Source of the DNA: Aquimarina algicola
Lineage (GTDB): Bacteria; Bacteroidota; Bacteroidia; Flavobacteriales; Flavobacteriaceae
Reading direction: 5' to 3'
Length of the DNA stretch: 64,000 bases
NCBI RefSeq assembly: GCF_006443095.1
Contig: NZ_VFWZ01000006.1
Span: 1 to 64,000 of the forward strand
The notes beneath the pieces were generated by a model. That model was not told the DNA's origin. It saw only the letters and a program-made list of their open reading frames with translations, and searched no databases. Below, piece by piece: positions 24,962 to 33,994 of the stretch; position 1 is the first letter of the stretch, and every line of letters begins with the position of its first letter. A program made the translations under genes and the position numbers.

Positions 24962-25445
24962 GAAAGTAGTGCTTTTAGGACCTTTTGGAGTCGGAAAAAC
25001 GTCACTTTTCAGACGTTTTGTTGACAACGAATTTTCTGAAGAATACAAAGTAACTCTTGGAGTACAAATCAAAAAAAAAGTGGTTCAACTGCCGGATGGC
25101 AGAGAACTCTCAATGATTATTTGGGATACCGAAGGTCACTCAGATAATGTAGAAGACACCCGAAAATCATATCTTTTAGGGTCTCACGCTTTTATATATG
25201 TTTTTGACCTCACCAGAAAAGAAACATATGCCTCTCTGAATCATGATATTGATTACCTGACAAAAACCTACCCAAAAGTAGTAGCAAAGGTAATTGGCAA
25301 TAAATTAGATTTGGTAAACGAAAAAGAAATAACCTCTCAACTTAAAGAACATAATATTGAGTTTGATTGTTTAACAAGTGCCAAAACCAACAAAAATGTT
25401 CAGGATTTTTTCTCTGACCTGGCAACAGAAATAACAAAAACCTAA
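24948..25445 (+). CDS. Ras-like small GTPase
   Basis: 165 residues, the size of a bare Ras-like domain. G1 GPFGVGKTS (11-19), G2 Thr36, G3 WDTEGH (59-64), G4 NKLD (118-121), G5 TSAK (143-146). The position of catalytic Gln is occupied by His (DTEGH), as in some bacterial GTPases, which may slow intrinsic hydrolysis. No lipidation signal. Its start overlaps the longin-like gene and its stop shares bases (TAATG) with the histidine kinase start, so stoichiometric production is likely. Role: a cytoplasmic switch linking its two neighbours, by inference. Confidence 0.85.
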   Translation: MKLSKKVVLLGPFGVGKTSLFRRFVDNEFSEEYKVTLGVQIKKKVVQLPDGRELSMIIWDTEGHSDNVEDTRKSYLLGSHAFIYVFDLTRKETYASLNHDIDYLTKTYPKVVAKVIGNKLDLVNEKEITSQLKEHNIEFDCLTSAKTNKNVQDFFSDLATEITKT

Positions 25446-26983
25446 TGGCAAAACAAGTTAAAAACGATCTATACTTTAACCCGCGAATACAGGTTATCAA
25501 AGTCTCTAATGAAGGTATAATACAAGAAACAAACAAAACTTTTTTTGACTGGGATATAAAGACCTCTATCTACGAAGCACACCCGTTTTTTGAAATTTTA
25601 AGGACATTTGCAGAAGAAGACACCGGTCAAGAAGAATTAAATTTTCCTTGTATTCATTTAGAAGATGACCAATCAGAACGAATCTGTGATGTTTCTTTTG
25701 CTTTTGCCACAAAAGATATCACTATTGTCCTTTTTGATTATACGCAAAAGTATAAGGATCTAAATAAAATTGCGCAGCAAAGAAATGAATCTGTATTACT
25801 TGCAAAAGAGCTAGAATTAAAAAACAAATTTTTATTAGAAAAAGAAGAGTTTAAAAATAGCTTTATCGCAAATATTAATCATGAAATAAGAACTCCTCTT
25901 ACCAGTATTTTGGGGTTTGTCGAAGTGCTTGAAAAAACAAAATTAACATTCGAACAAGAAGAGCTCGCAAGAATCATCAAAAGAGAAAGCTTACATCTTA
26001 ATGCTTTGATAGATGATATGATTGACCTGTCTAAGATAGAATCAGGAACATTAAAAATTCTAGAAGAACGTTTTTCTTTTCAGGAATTAATCAAAGGGTT
26101 TGAAACGTCATACTCCAAAGTAGCAAAAGCACAACAAATCTCTTTTGAAACCCACGTAGAAAAAGGAATACAAGAATATTTAATCGGTGACAGAACAAGA
26201 GTATATCAAATCTTGAATAACCTTCTCAGTAATGCTTTCAAATTTACGGAAGAAGGAAAAATATCATTATCAATCACCAAAAACTACCAACGTACCAATA
26301 AAGTGAGTCTCACTTTCAAAATTGAAGACACTGGAATAGGTATTTTAGAAGAAAATATTCCTTACTTATTTGAACGTTTTACAAGATTTGATCTCGATAA
26401 AAGAGTCTCAGGAACAGGTTTAGGTCTTGCAATCGTAAAAAACCTGGTAGAACTTTTAAACGGAGAAATTAAAGTTGATAGTATCCCCGAAAAAGGAACG
26501 GTTTTTACAATTAAGCTCCCTTTTAGATTCGAACTCCTTAAGTCATCGCCAACACAAAAAAAGAAAAAATATACGTTACCTGATACCAAAAACAAATTCA
26601 GAGTTTTACTTGTAGAAGACGAAGAAGTAACACAGTATCTTATCATGAAAATTCTGATTTCAAAAGGTAACTTTTATGTAGATGTTGCTATGAATGGTGA
26701 AGAAGCCATTAATCATATCGAGAGACGTAAGTATGATCTTATATTAATGGATCTTACAATCTCAAAAATAGATGGGTATCAGGCAACCCGAATCATTCGT
26801 AATAATTATGGAGATAAATTTATTTCTGAGGTACCCATAATTGGGATATCCGGAAAAGCAGATGAAACCGAAAGAGATAAGTGTATTCGCTCAGGAATGG
26901 ATGATTTTATAACAAAACCATTTGAGCAAGAAGAATTCATCTATAAAATCACAAAACAAATCGCAAAAAAGGCTACCCACTAG
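25445..26983 (+). CDS. Soluble hybrid histidine kinase with receiver domain
   Basis: 512 residues with no membrane segment. N-terminal PAS-like region (1-110), coiled linker, HisKA with phospho-His in FIANINHEIRTPLTSILGF (~H145), HATPase with NNLLSNAFKFTEEGK, DTGIGI and GTGLGLAIVKNL, then a receiver domain from ~385 with acidic EDEE, phospho-Asp in LILMDLT and Lys in ITKPFEQ. Its ATG overlaps the GTPase stop. A cytoplasmic sensor in an operon with a Ras-like GTPase suggests the GTPase feeds or reads its state. No output regulator is nearby. A terminator overlaps the stop codon. Confidence 0.85.
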   Translation: MAKQVKNDLYFNPRIQVIKVSNEGIIQETNKTFFDWDIKTSIYEAHPFFEILRTFAEEDTGQEELNFPCIHLEDDQSERICDVSFAFATKDITIVLFDYTQKYKDLNKIAQQRNESVLLAKELELKNKFLLEKEEFKNSFIANINHEIRTPLTSILGFVEVLEKTKLTFEQEELARIIKRESLHLNALIDDMIDLSKIESGTLKILEERFSFQELIKGFETSYSKVAKAQQISFETHVEKGIQEYLIGDRTRVYQILNNLLSNAFKFTEEGKISLSITKNYQRTNKVSLTFKIEDTGIGILEENIPYLFERFTRFDLDKRVSGTGLGLAIVKNLVELLNGEIKVDSIPEKGTVFTIKLPFRFELLKSSPTQKKKKYTLPDTKNKFRVLLVEDEEVTQYLIMKILISKGNFYVDVAMNGEEAINHIERRKYDLILMDLTISKIDGYQATRIIRNNYGDKFISEVPIIGISGKADETERDKCIRSGMDDFITKPFEQEEFIYKITKQIAKKATH

Positions 26984-26995
26984 GTAGCCTTTTTT
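26965..26995 (+). terminator. Terminator overlapping the end of the kinase gene
   Basis: AAAAAAGGCTACC (26965-26977) and GGTAGCCTTTTTT (26983-26995) form a 13-bp stem with a 5-base loop. The left arm encodes the last residues KKAT and the loop holds the stop codon. Confidence 0.9.
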
Positions 26996-27022
26996 ATATT
27001 ATATATCCTCTAATCAAAATAA

Positions 27023-27454
27023 TTAGTGATTCATATTTTTTATCTCTTCATAAAACGTATCTGCATCAACACCTTTTTCAACCAAAAACAGCGCTTTGTC
27101 TATAATATACTTTGTATTATCGGGATTAAATCCTAGTCCTACGCCAAGTTTTTCTAGTAAAATCACCTGCTCGTCCCCTTTGATATGATCTGCGTATACC
27201 ATACGAGCCAAATCAAATAGACGTTCTAATCTACGTTCATAGCTCACAGGAGGATTAATAGGGTGACTGTTATAATCTTTTAAGATTTCTTTATAATCAT
27301 TTTCAGAAATATGCAAATTACGAGCAAGTCTATCTAAAAAAGCACGCTCTTCATCAGTGATAATACCATCACTCATAGCTACTCTTACAATTGCAGCAAA
27401 GTGATTTTGATTTCTTTTCTGAAATCCACTATCAAATAAGTCAGATATTGACAT
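27023..27454 (-). CDS. TerB-like protein
   Basis: 143 residues from the ATG at 27454 (MSISDLFDSGFQKRNQNHF). A second ATG directly before it and a longer frame to 27481 add nothing family-like. All-helical, with VRVAMSDGIITDEERAFLDR, a TerB-type acidic metal-site loop, and DLARMVYADHIKGDEQVILL in the second half. TerB proteins are cytosolic and linked to tellurite and stress responses. The exact function here is unknown. It converges on the kinase operon across the shared terminator. Confidence 0.8.
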   Translation of the reverse strand: MSISDLFDSGFQKRNQNHFAAIVRVAMSDGIITDEERAFLDRLARNLHISENDYKEILKDYNSHPINPPVSYERRLERLFDLARMVYADHIKGDEQVILLEKLGVGLGFNPDNTKYIIDKALFLVEKGVDADTFYEEIKNMNH

Positions 27455-27559
27455 CATATACTTTCTTTTAATTTGGCGCAAATATAACCAAACTCTACTC
27501 CTTTTGAAATTTATAACAATGATTTTTTATAGTGAAGAATTTTAGGGTAACCCAAGAGG

Positions 27560-27631
27560 CATTTACAGGAAACTAATTTTTGATTTCGAGGTAAGCTTCA
27601 GAGCATTTAAATCTTGATTATCGAGTAAAAC
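27560..27631. repeat. Dispersed intergenic repeat, copy 1
   Basis: 72 bp closely matching 59099-59170 and, less well, 44796-44861. Shared features: ATTTACAGGAAA, then TGATTTCGAGGTAAGC with a GAGG/CTTC hairpin, ATTTAAAT, and the palindrome-like TTGATTATCGAGTAAAAC. It lies upstream of the repair operon. No protein-coding potential. Confidence 0.8.
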
Positions 27632-27727
27632 AACTCTTAATGTTTTCACAAACACTTTTAAGTACTTTTAACATTTATTAATTTAACACAAAAGTGTTTT
27701 TTACTATACAAATTCTAAATATACTTC

Positions 27728-28753
27728 ATGAAAAAACCACTATTAGAATTCACTAATAAAGGCATTTATTGCGCTGCTGCAAAAGTATATTTAGATCCCT
27801 GGAAACCTGTTGACAAAGCAATAATTACCCATGGTCATTCTGACCATAGCCGCTGGGGACACAAACAATATATTACACACCATACTAATATTCCTATTAT
27901 AAGGCACAGATTAGGCGATATTAATGTAACTGGTAAAGAATATGGAGAATCATTTATAATCAATAATGTCAAATTCAGCTTTCATCCTGCAGGCCACATT
28001 ATTGGGAGTTCACAAATAAGGGTAGAACACAAAGACGAAGTTTGGGTATTTACAGGGGATTATAAGATCGAAGACGACGGTATTTGTACACCTTTTGAAC
28101 CTATACAATGCCATACTTTTATCACAGAATGTACCTTTGGGCTACCTGCATTCAAATGGACACCACAAAAAGAAGTATTTAATGACATCAATAATTGGTG
28201 GCAACAAAATCAAAATGAAGGAAAAACCTCTATTCTTTTTGGTTACACCTTAGGCAAAGCACAACGATTGTTAAAACATCTCGACACATCCATAGGGAAA
28301 ATATACACACATGGAGCTGTAGAAAATATGAACGAAGTCATACGTACAATCAATACACTTCCTGAAACTATACTGATTACTAGAGAAACAAAAAAAGAAG
28401 AACTTTTAGGTAATATTGTGATTGCACCCCCGAGTGCACATGGCAGTACCTGGATAAGAAAAATGGTTCCTTATGTCACTGCCGCTGCAAGTGGATGGAT
28501 GACCTTTAGAGGAGCGAGACGCAGAAGGGCTATTGATAAAGGTTTTGTGCTTTCTGATCATTGTGATTGGCAAGGGTTACTTACTGCCATCAAAGAAACA
28601 GGTGCTACGAAAATTATAAGTACACATGGATATACGGATATTTTTTCTAGATATTTGAGAGAAATAGGATATGATGCCAGAACCGAAAAAACACAATATG
28701 AAGGGGAATTATCTGAATTAGAAACAAAAAAAGAAAGTGAGGTTTCCTCATGA
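27728..28753 (+). CDS. Ligase-associated DNA exonuclease (metallo-beta-lactamase fold)
   Basis: 341 residues. Metal ligands in ITHGHSDHSRWGH (residues ~35-47), FHPAGHIIGSSQ, FTGDYKIEDDG and the late LSDHCDWQG, as in beta-CASP-type nucleases. This family is recognised by its constant linkage with an ATP-dependent ligase and Lhr-like helicase, exactly the arrangement here. Its stop overlaps the ligase ATG (ATGA). It is expected to trim ends before ligation in DNA repair. Confidence 0.9.
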   Translation: MKKPLLEFTNKGIYCAAAKVYLDPWKPVDKAIITHGHSDHSRWGHKQYITHHTNIPIIRHRLGDINVTGKEYGESFIINNVKFSFHPAGHIIGSSQIRVEHKDEVWVFTGDYKIEDDGICTPFEPIQCHTFITECTFGLPAFKWTPQKEVFNDINNWWQQNQNEGKTSILFGYTLGKAQRLLKHLDTSIGKIYTHGAVENMNEVIRTINTLPETILITRETKKEELLGNIVIAPPSAHGSTWIRKMVPYVTAAASGWMTFRGARRRRAIDKGFVLSDHCDWQGLLTAIKETGATKIISTHGYTDIFSRYLREIGYDARTEKTQYEGELSELETKKESEVSS

Positions 28754-30351
28754 TACATTTTGCATCACTCATCAAAACCCTAGATAGTACTAACAAAACC
28801 AACATAAAAGTAGACGCACTAGCCTCTTATTTTAAAACTGCTCCAGACGAAGACAAAGTATGGACCATTGCGATACTATCGCATCGTAGGCCGCCTAGAC
28901 CAGTAAATACTACATTGCTTAGAACATGGGCATCTGAGTTGGCAAAAATCCCGCTATGGTTGTTTGAAGAATCGTATCATATTGTCGGAGACCTTGCAGA
29001 AACGATAGCATTAGTGATCCCTACCTCAACAGAACAATCTGATAAAAGCTTAACAAAGTTTTTGCAAGAGATGATAGCCCTCAAAAAACAAGATGATGAA
29101 CAAAAGAAAGCATATCTCTTTGAGAATTGGAAAAAATTAAACTATTATGAGCGTTTTGTATTTACAAAACTCATCACCGGAGGTTTTAGAATAGGAGTTA
29201 GCCAAAAACTTATGACCCGGGCATTATCAAAAGCTACCGGAATTAATGAAGATGTACTCGCCTATAAGCTGATGGGCAATTGGAATCCCAATACCATTTC
29301 TTTTCACGATTTGGTTATCGAAGAAAAAGAATCTGACTTTTTATCCAAACCTTACCCCTTTTATTTGGCATACGCCATAGAGAATGAAGTCAATGATCTG
29401 GGAAATATTAATGACTGGTATGCAGAGCATAAATGGGATGGCATACGTGCACAAGTTATTATTAGAAACAAAGAACTGTTTGTATGGAGCCGAGGAGAAG
29501 AATTGGTCACAGATAAATATCCCGAGTTTCAGGAGTTTTTAAAATATATCCCCGATGGAACTGTTTTAGATGGTGAAATACTTCCTTTCCCAGAAGGAAA
29601 AATAGGAACCTTTAATGATCTACAGACCCGAATCGGAAGAAAAACAATATCCAAAGCACTTTTACAGAAAACACCGGTAATCCTAAAAACATATGACATC
29701 TTAGAATGGGAAAACAATGATATTAGAGCATTGCCTTTTTATAAAAGAAGAGAAATTCTTGAACATCTGTATCAACATTTACAAAAAGAACCAGAGCAAG
29801 TCAATGCTATACAATTATCTCAAAAAATGACTTTTGAAAGCTGGCAAGAAGTAGCAAAAGAACGAGAACGATCTAGAGATGTTCATTCTGAGGGGTTGAT
29901 GTTGAAGAGAAAGGATTCTCCTTATCAAGTAGGACGAAAAAAAGGAGACTGGTGGAAATGGAAGGTAGATCCATTGACCATAGATGCTGTACTCACTTAT
30001 GCAATGAGAGGTCATGGCAGGCGATCCAATCTATTTACAGATTACACCTTTGGGTTATGGAACGATGATAAAACTGAATTGGTCACTTTTGCTAAAGCAT
30101 ATTCTGGTCTTACAGATGCAGAATTCAAAGAAGTTGATAAATTTATCAAAGCTAATACCCTAGAGCGATTTGGGCCGGTACGCAGTGTAAAAACAGAGCT
30201 CGTTTTTGAGATCGCTTTTGAAGGTATTGCCCTCTCTAAACGACACAAAAGCGGCGTAGCAACCCGTTTCCCAAGGATTTTACGATGGCGTCGTGATAAA
30301 AAAATCGAAGAAGCCAATACATTAGAAGATTTAAAAATATTAATCAAATAA
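28750..30351 (+). CDS. ATP-dependent DNA ligase
   Basis: 533 residues. N-terminal helical DNA-binding domain (~1-200), nucleotidyltransferase domain with the adenylation motif EHKWDGIRAQV (Lys near 228), later motifs LDGEILPF, EGLMLKRKDSPY and WWKWKVDP, then an OB domain with SGVATRFPRILRWRRDK. It joins nicks using ATP, as opposed to the NAD-dependent housekeeping LigA. Start overlaps the exonuclease stop by 4 bp. Confidence 0.95.
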   Translation: MIHFASLIKTLDSTNKTNIKVDALASYFKTAPDEDKVWTIAILSHRRPPRPVNTTLLRTWASELAKIPLWLFEESYHIVGDLAETIALVIPTSTEQSDKSLTKFLQEMIALKKQDDEQKKAYLFENWKKLNYYERFVFTKLITGGFRIGVSQKLMTRALSKATGINEDVLAYKLMGNWNPNTISFHDLVIEEKESDFLSKPYPFYLAYAIENEVNDLGNINDWYAEHKWDGIRAQVIIRNKELFVWSRGEELVTDKYPEFQEFLKYIPDGTVLDGEILPFPEGKIGTFNDLQTRIGRKTISKALLQKTPVILKTYDILEWENNDIRALPFYKRREILEHLYQHLQKEPEQVNAIQLSQKMTFESWQEVAKERERSRDVHSEGLMLKRKDSPYQVGRKKGDWWKWKVDPLTIDAVLTYAMRGHGRRSNLFTDYTFGLWNDDKTELVTFAKAYSGLTDAEFKEVDKFIKANTLERFGPVRSVKTELVFEIAFEGIALSKRHKSGVATRFPRILRWRRDKKIEEANTLEDLKILIK

Positions 30352-30393
30352 CATTTTAAGAATCGATCAAAGGTTAAATGACATGCATCTATA

Positions 30394-32925
30394 ATGACAA
30401 AAAGAGGGAAAACGTCTAATAAAAAAACATCTTCTGCAAGCACAAAAGAACTTTTTGAACTTGCAGAGTCTTGGTTTCAACAACGTGGTTGGAAAGCATT
30501 TCCCTTTCAAAAAAAATCCTGGAAAGCTTTTTTGCAAGGTAAAAACGGTTTGCTGAATGCCCCTACAGGAAGTGGTAAAACGTATGCGCTTTGGTTTCCA
30601 ATAGTATTACATTACATCAAAAACAATCCCGAATATCAAACCAAACATAAAAGAGGATTAAAAGCTATTTGGATTACTCCTTTACGAGCGCTTTCGCAAG
30701 AAATCAAGCAAGCAGCAGAACGTGTAGCCGAAGACCTAGACACACAGTTGACTATAGGCATTCGTACAGGAGATACTTCGCAAAAAGAACGTGCCTCACA
30801 AAAACGAAACATGCCGGATTTGTTGATCACAACACCAGAAAGTTTACAGCTACTTTTAGCATCCAAAGGATATGACAAAACGTTCAAAGATTGTAGTGCT
30901 ATTGTTATTGACGAATGGCATGAGCTTTTAGGAACAAAAAGAGGTGTCCAAATCGAACTAGCACTATCAAGACTCAAAACCATATCCCCCAACATCAGAA
31001 TTTGGGGGATCTCTGCAACCATTGGTAACTTAGAACAAGCGAGAGAAGTATTATTAGGCACCAATTCTCACGCTTTTCATAACTCTCTGTTGATCAAAGC
31101 AAGTATCAATAAAAAAATTAAAGTGCAGAGTATTATTCCCGACCAGATGGAGACTTTTCCCTGGAGAGGGCATTTGGGAATACATTTATTAGACGAAGTC
31201 ATTCCTATTATAAAAAATAGCAAAACCACTTTACTCTTTACCAATACGAGAAGTCAATGCGAAATATGGTTTCAGAAAATACTGGAAAAATATCCTGAAT
31301 TTGCGGGAGAAATGGCCATGCATCACGGAAGCGTCAATAAAGAAACTCGACTTTGGGTCGAACAAGCAATCCGTAATGAATCTCTAAAAGCAGTGGTCTG
31401 CACCTCTAGTCTTGATCTTGGGGTTGACTTTGCACCGGTAGAAACAATTATCCAGATAGGAGGCCCCAAGGGAGTTGCCAGATTCTTGCAACGTGCGGGA
31501 CGTAGCGGTCATCAACCCGGAAAAGAAAGTGTTATCTATTTTCTACCTACCCATGCTATCGAATTGATAGAAGCTTCTGCATTACAACAAGCAGTGCAGA
31601 AAAACACTGTAGAAGATAGAATCCCTTATCTCAATAGCTTTGATGTTCTGGTGCAATATCTTACAACGCTGGCGGTTTCTGATGGATTTTATCCCAAAGA
31701 CATTTACCCTGAGGTAAAAAATACATTCTGCTATCAAGCATTGCAAGAAGAGGAATGGCAATGGGTATTGAACTTTATTACTATAGGCAGTCAAAGTTTA
31801 CAATCCTACGATGATTACAAAAAAGTAGAGATTGAAGCTGATGGGCGATTCAAAGTAAATAATAGAGGAATTGCTATGCGTCATCGCTTACAAATAGGTA
31901 CAATTGTAAGTGATGCTGTATTGAATGTAAAATACTTAAAAGGCGGTTATATCGGTAGTATTGAAGAATTTTTTATTTCAAAATTAACGCCAGGAGATGT
32001 GTTTACCTTTGCAGGCAGAAACCTTGAACTAGTTCGGATTAAAAATATGCAGGTACTCGTACGAAAATCCAGTAAGCGCACGTCTAAAGTACCAAGCTGG
32101 ATGGGAGGACGATTAACGTTGACCTCGCAAATGTCTGAACTGCTCAGAAACGAATTATACAAGGCCTCACCAAGTATGCAAGAATCTGTAGGGGATAAAA
32201 AAAGTGTCTCTAGAGAACTTAAAGCACTTTCTCACATTTTTAAACAACAGTCAAAAGAAAGTATTATTCCCGGACCAGATCAATTTTTGATTGAAACCTT
32301 TAAAACAAAAGAAGGATACCATGCTATTTTTTATCCATTCGAAGGGCGTTTTGTACATGAAGCTTTAGGGAGTTTATTAGCCTATCGAATTAGTCTGCTC
32401 TCTCCTATAACCTTTTCTATCGCATTTAATGATTATGGTTTTGAACTGCTATCTGACCAAGAGGTTGATATGCAACAAGTCATCGATAATGATTTATTTA
32501 CCACTCGATATTTACATCAGGATTTACAAAAAAGCTTGAATGCCACAGAAATGGCAAAGCGAAAATTTAGGGATATTGCTGTAATCTCAGGTTTAGTTTT
32601 TATAGGGTATCCAGACAAAATGCTTAAAACAAAACATCTACAATCCAGCTCACAATTACTTTTTGATGTATTCAGAGATTATGAGCCCGAGAATTTATTA
32701 TTCAAACAATCCTTTACAGAAACGTTTGAACATCAACTAGAAGAAGGTCGTTTACAGCTGGCATTAGAACGTATTGCAACACAAGAAATCGTATGGAAAC
32801 CCTGCCAATATACAACACCGTTTTCTTTTCCGATTATTACAGATCGATTACGAGAAAAATTATCCAGTGAAAAATTAGAAGATCGAGTAAAACGAATGGC
32901 TGCATTGCTACTGAAAAAAAAGTAA
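30394..32925 (+). CDS. Ligase-associated Lhr-like DEXH helicase
   Basis: 843 residues. Motif I APTGSGKTYAL (~60), Ia WITPLRALSQE, II VIDEWHEL (~175), III GISATIGN, IV-VI LLFTNTRSQ, TSSLDLGVDFAPV and QRAGRSGHQPG. A WH/DUF4910-like Lhr core region follows to the end. The length fits the Lhr-Core group rather than the ~1500-residue Lhr. It moves 3' to 5' on single-stranded DNA and is thought to act with the neighbouring nuclease and ligase in DNA damage repair. Confidence 0.92.
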   Translation: MTKRGKTSNKKTSSASTKELFELAESWFQQRGWKAFPFQKKSWKAFLQGKNGLLNAPTGSGKTYALWFPIVLHYIKNNPEYQTKHKRGLKAIWITPLRALSQEIKQAAERVAEDLDTQLTIGIRTGDTSQKERASQKRNMPDLLITTPESLQLLLASKGYDKTFKDCSAIVIDEWHELLGTKRGVQIELALSRLKTISPNIRIWGISATIGNLEQAREVLLGTNSHAFHNSLLIKASINKKIKVQSIIPDQMETFPWRGHLGIHLLDEVIPIIKNSKTTLLFTNTRSQCEIWFQKILEKYPEFAGEMAMHHGSVNKETRLWVEQAIRNESLKAVVCTSSLDLGVDFAPVETIIQIGGPKGVARFLQRAGRSGHQPGKESVIYFLPTHAIELIEASALQQAVQKNTVEDRIPYLNSFDVLVQYLTTLAVSDGFYPKDIYPEVKNTFCYQALQEEEWQWVLNFITIGSQSLQSYDDYKKVEIEADGRFKVNNRGIAMRHRLQIGTIVSDAVLNVKYLKGGYIGSIEEFFISKLTPGDVFTFAGRNLELVRIKNMQVLVRKSSKRTSKVPSWMGGRLTLTSQMSELLRNELYKASPSMQESVGDKKSVSRELKALSHIFKQQSKESIIPGPDQFLIETFKTKEGYHAIFYPFEGRFVHEALGSLLAYRISLLSPITFSIAFNDYGFELLSDQEVDMQQVIDNDLFTTRYLHQDLQKSLNATEMAKRKFRDIAVISGLVFIGYPDKMLKTKHLQSSSQLLFDVFRDYEPENLLFKQSFTETFEHQLEEGRLQLALERIATQEIVWKPCQYTTPFSFPIITDRLREKLSSEKLEDRVKRMAALLLKKK

Positions 32926-33004
32926 TATATCAAAAAACTAATCTTTTCAATAAATGTTCATCTCTATAAATCATTAATTTTGTATTCTTAGCTATATCAA
33001 AGAA

Positions 33005-33664
33005 TTGAGAAAAACATCATATTTGAAAACAGTAGATATCGAAATATATCATCAATCTTTTACATTACACCCTTCTGGGGCTATATTTTGGCAAGAAACT
33101 CAAATGGTATTGATCGCAGATGTTCATTTGGGTAAAGTTTCTCATTTTAGAAAACACGGCAGTGCTGTCCCGCAGGATAGCATTCAAAAAAACTTTGATC
33201 AGTTAGATACTGTGATTTCTTTTTTTGCTCCAAAAGTGGTTTGTTTTCTGGGGGATTTATTTCATAGTTCATTAAATAGTGAATGGTCACTTTTTGAAAA
33301 ATGGGTGTCTCTACAACAAGATATACAAATTGTACTTGTAGCAGGCAACCATGATATTATTTCTCCTCTTAAATATGAAGCGCTTGATATCCATATTTCT
33401 GAAGAATGGCAAATCGGTTCAATATTGCTTACACATCATCCGGAAGAAAGAGAAAATACTTTTAACTTCTGTGGGCATATCCATCCCGGCATAATGCTTA
33501 ACGGTTTAGGCAAACAGAAATTAAAACTTCCTTGCTTTTTTCAGTCACCTTATCAGATGATTTTGCCGGCATTTGGAGAATTTACCGGTACTTATGTTTT
33601 AGAACCTGATCAAGAAGATCATGTTTATGCTGTCACTCAAAATGAAGTGATCCTAATATCATAG
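33005..33664 (+). CDS. pdeM: Ligase-associated metallophosphoesterase
   Basis: 219 residues from a TTG at 33005, or more likely TTG at 33023 (MKTVDIEIYHQ), since family members begin just before the HPSGAIFW strand. No ATG is available. Calcineurin-like metal motifs: LIADVHLGK (~35), FLGDLFHS, VAGNHDI, and THHPEE/CGHIHPG. It is the fourth member of the exonuclease-ligase-Lhr-phosphoesterase cluster, here 79 bp after the helicase. It is expected to clean DNA ends. Confidence 0.88.
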   Translation: MRKTSYLKTVDIEIYHQSFTLHPSGAIFWQETQMVLIADVHLGKVSHFRKHGSAVPQDSIQKNFDQLDTVISFFAPKVVCFLGDLFHSSLNSEWSLFEKWVSLQQDIQIVLVAGNHDIISPLKYEALDIHISEEWQIGSILLTHHPEERENTFNFCGHIHPGIMLNGLGKQKLKLPCFFQSPYQMILPAFGEFTGTYVLEPDQEDHVYAVTQNEVILIS

Positions 33665-33730
33665 TGCTCTTAAAAAAAGAAACTTTCGTAACCCTTTGTA
33701 TAACAATAGATTCAAGCGGTTTTTATTTTT

Positions 33731-33745
33731 TGGCACAGCAATTGT
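33731..33745 (+). promoter_or_regulatory. Probable sigma-54 promoter
   Basis: TGGCACAGCAATTGT matches the -24/-12 pattern TGGCAC-N5-TTGC in all but the last base, with the correct 5-bp spacing and a T-rich approach. A 33-codon ORF starts 46 bp downstream. RpoN control implies an enhancer-binding activator; none is encoded in this window. Confidence 0.65.
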
Positions 33746-33790
33746 TATTATGATAATAGAAACATCATATTAATTAAAAACAATAGGGAT

Positions 33791-33892
33791 ATGAAAACTT
33801 TATACACATTTACATTTAGATTGAATATTAAGCCATTTATTAACTTTTTAAAAGAATTACCTTCTTCATCTAGCTATGCAATACATAGGTAA
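33791..33892 (+). CDS. 33-residue peptide downstream of a sigma-54 promoter
   Basis: ATG at 33791 to TAA at 33890-33892, encoding MKTLYTFTFRLNIKPFINFL plus LKELPSS and a short end. It is preceded by AATAGGGAT and a sigma-54-like promoter and followed by a strong terminator at 33947. The unit promoter-ORF-terminator is complete, so it is likely transcribed. It could be a true small protein or a regulatory RNA with a chance ORF. Confidence 0.45.
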   Translation: MKTLYTFTFRLNIKPFINFLKELPSSSSYAIHR

Positions 33893-33946
33893 TCATGGAG
33901 GGGTACATCACATATCTTTTTTTTAAGAAAAAAGGATACAAAAAGT

Positions 33947-33981
33947 AAAAAGCGAGATTGAATATTGATCTCGCTTTTTTT
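33947..33981. terminator. Terminator shared by the small sigma-54 unit and the convergent lipoprotein gene
   Basis: AAAAAGCGAGAT and ATCTCGCTTTTT form a long stem across 33947-33979 with T-runs on both sides. Confidence 0.85.
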
Positions 33982-33994
33982 ATTAAAAATTGTA

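Noticed and set aside
33005..33022. First TTG as the certain start of the metallophosphoesterase
   Set aside because: A second TTG at 33023 gives an N-terminus more like the family. Neither can be proven from sequence, so the longer form is listed with this caveat.
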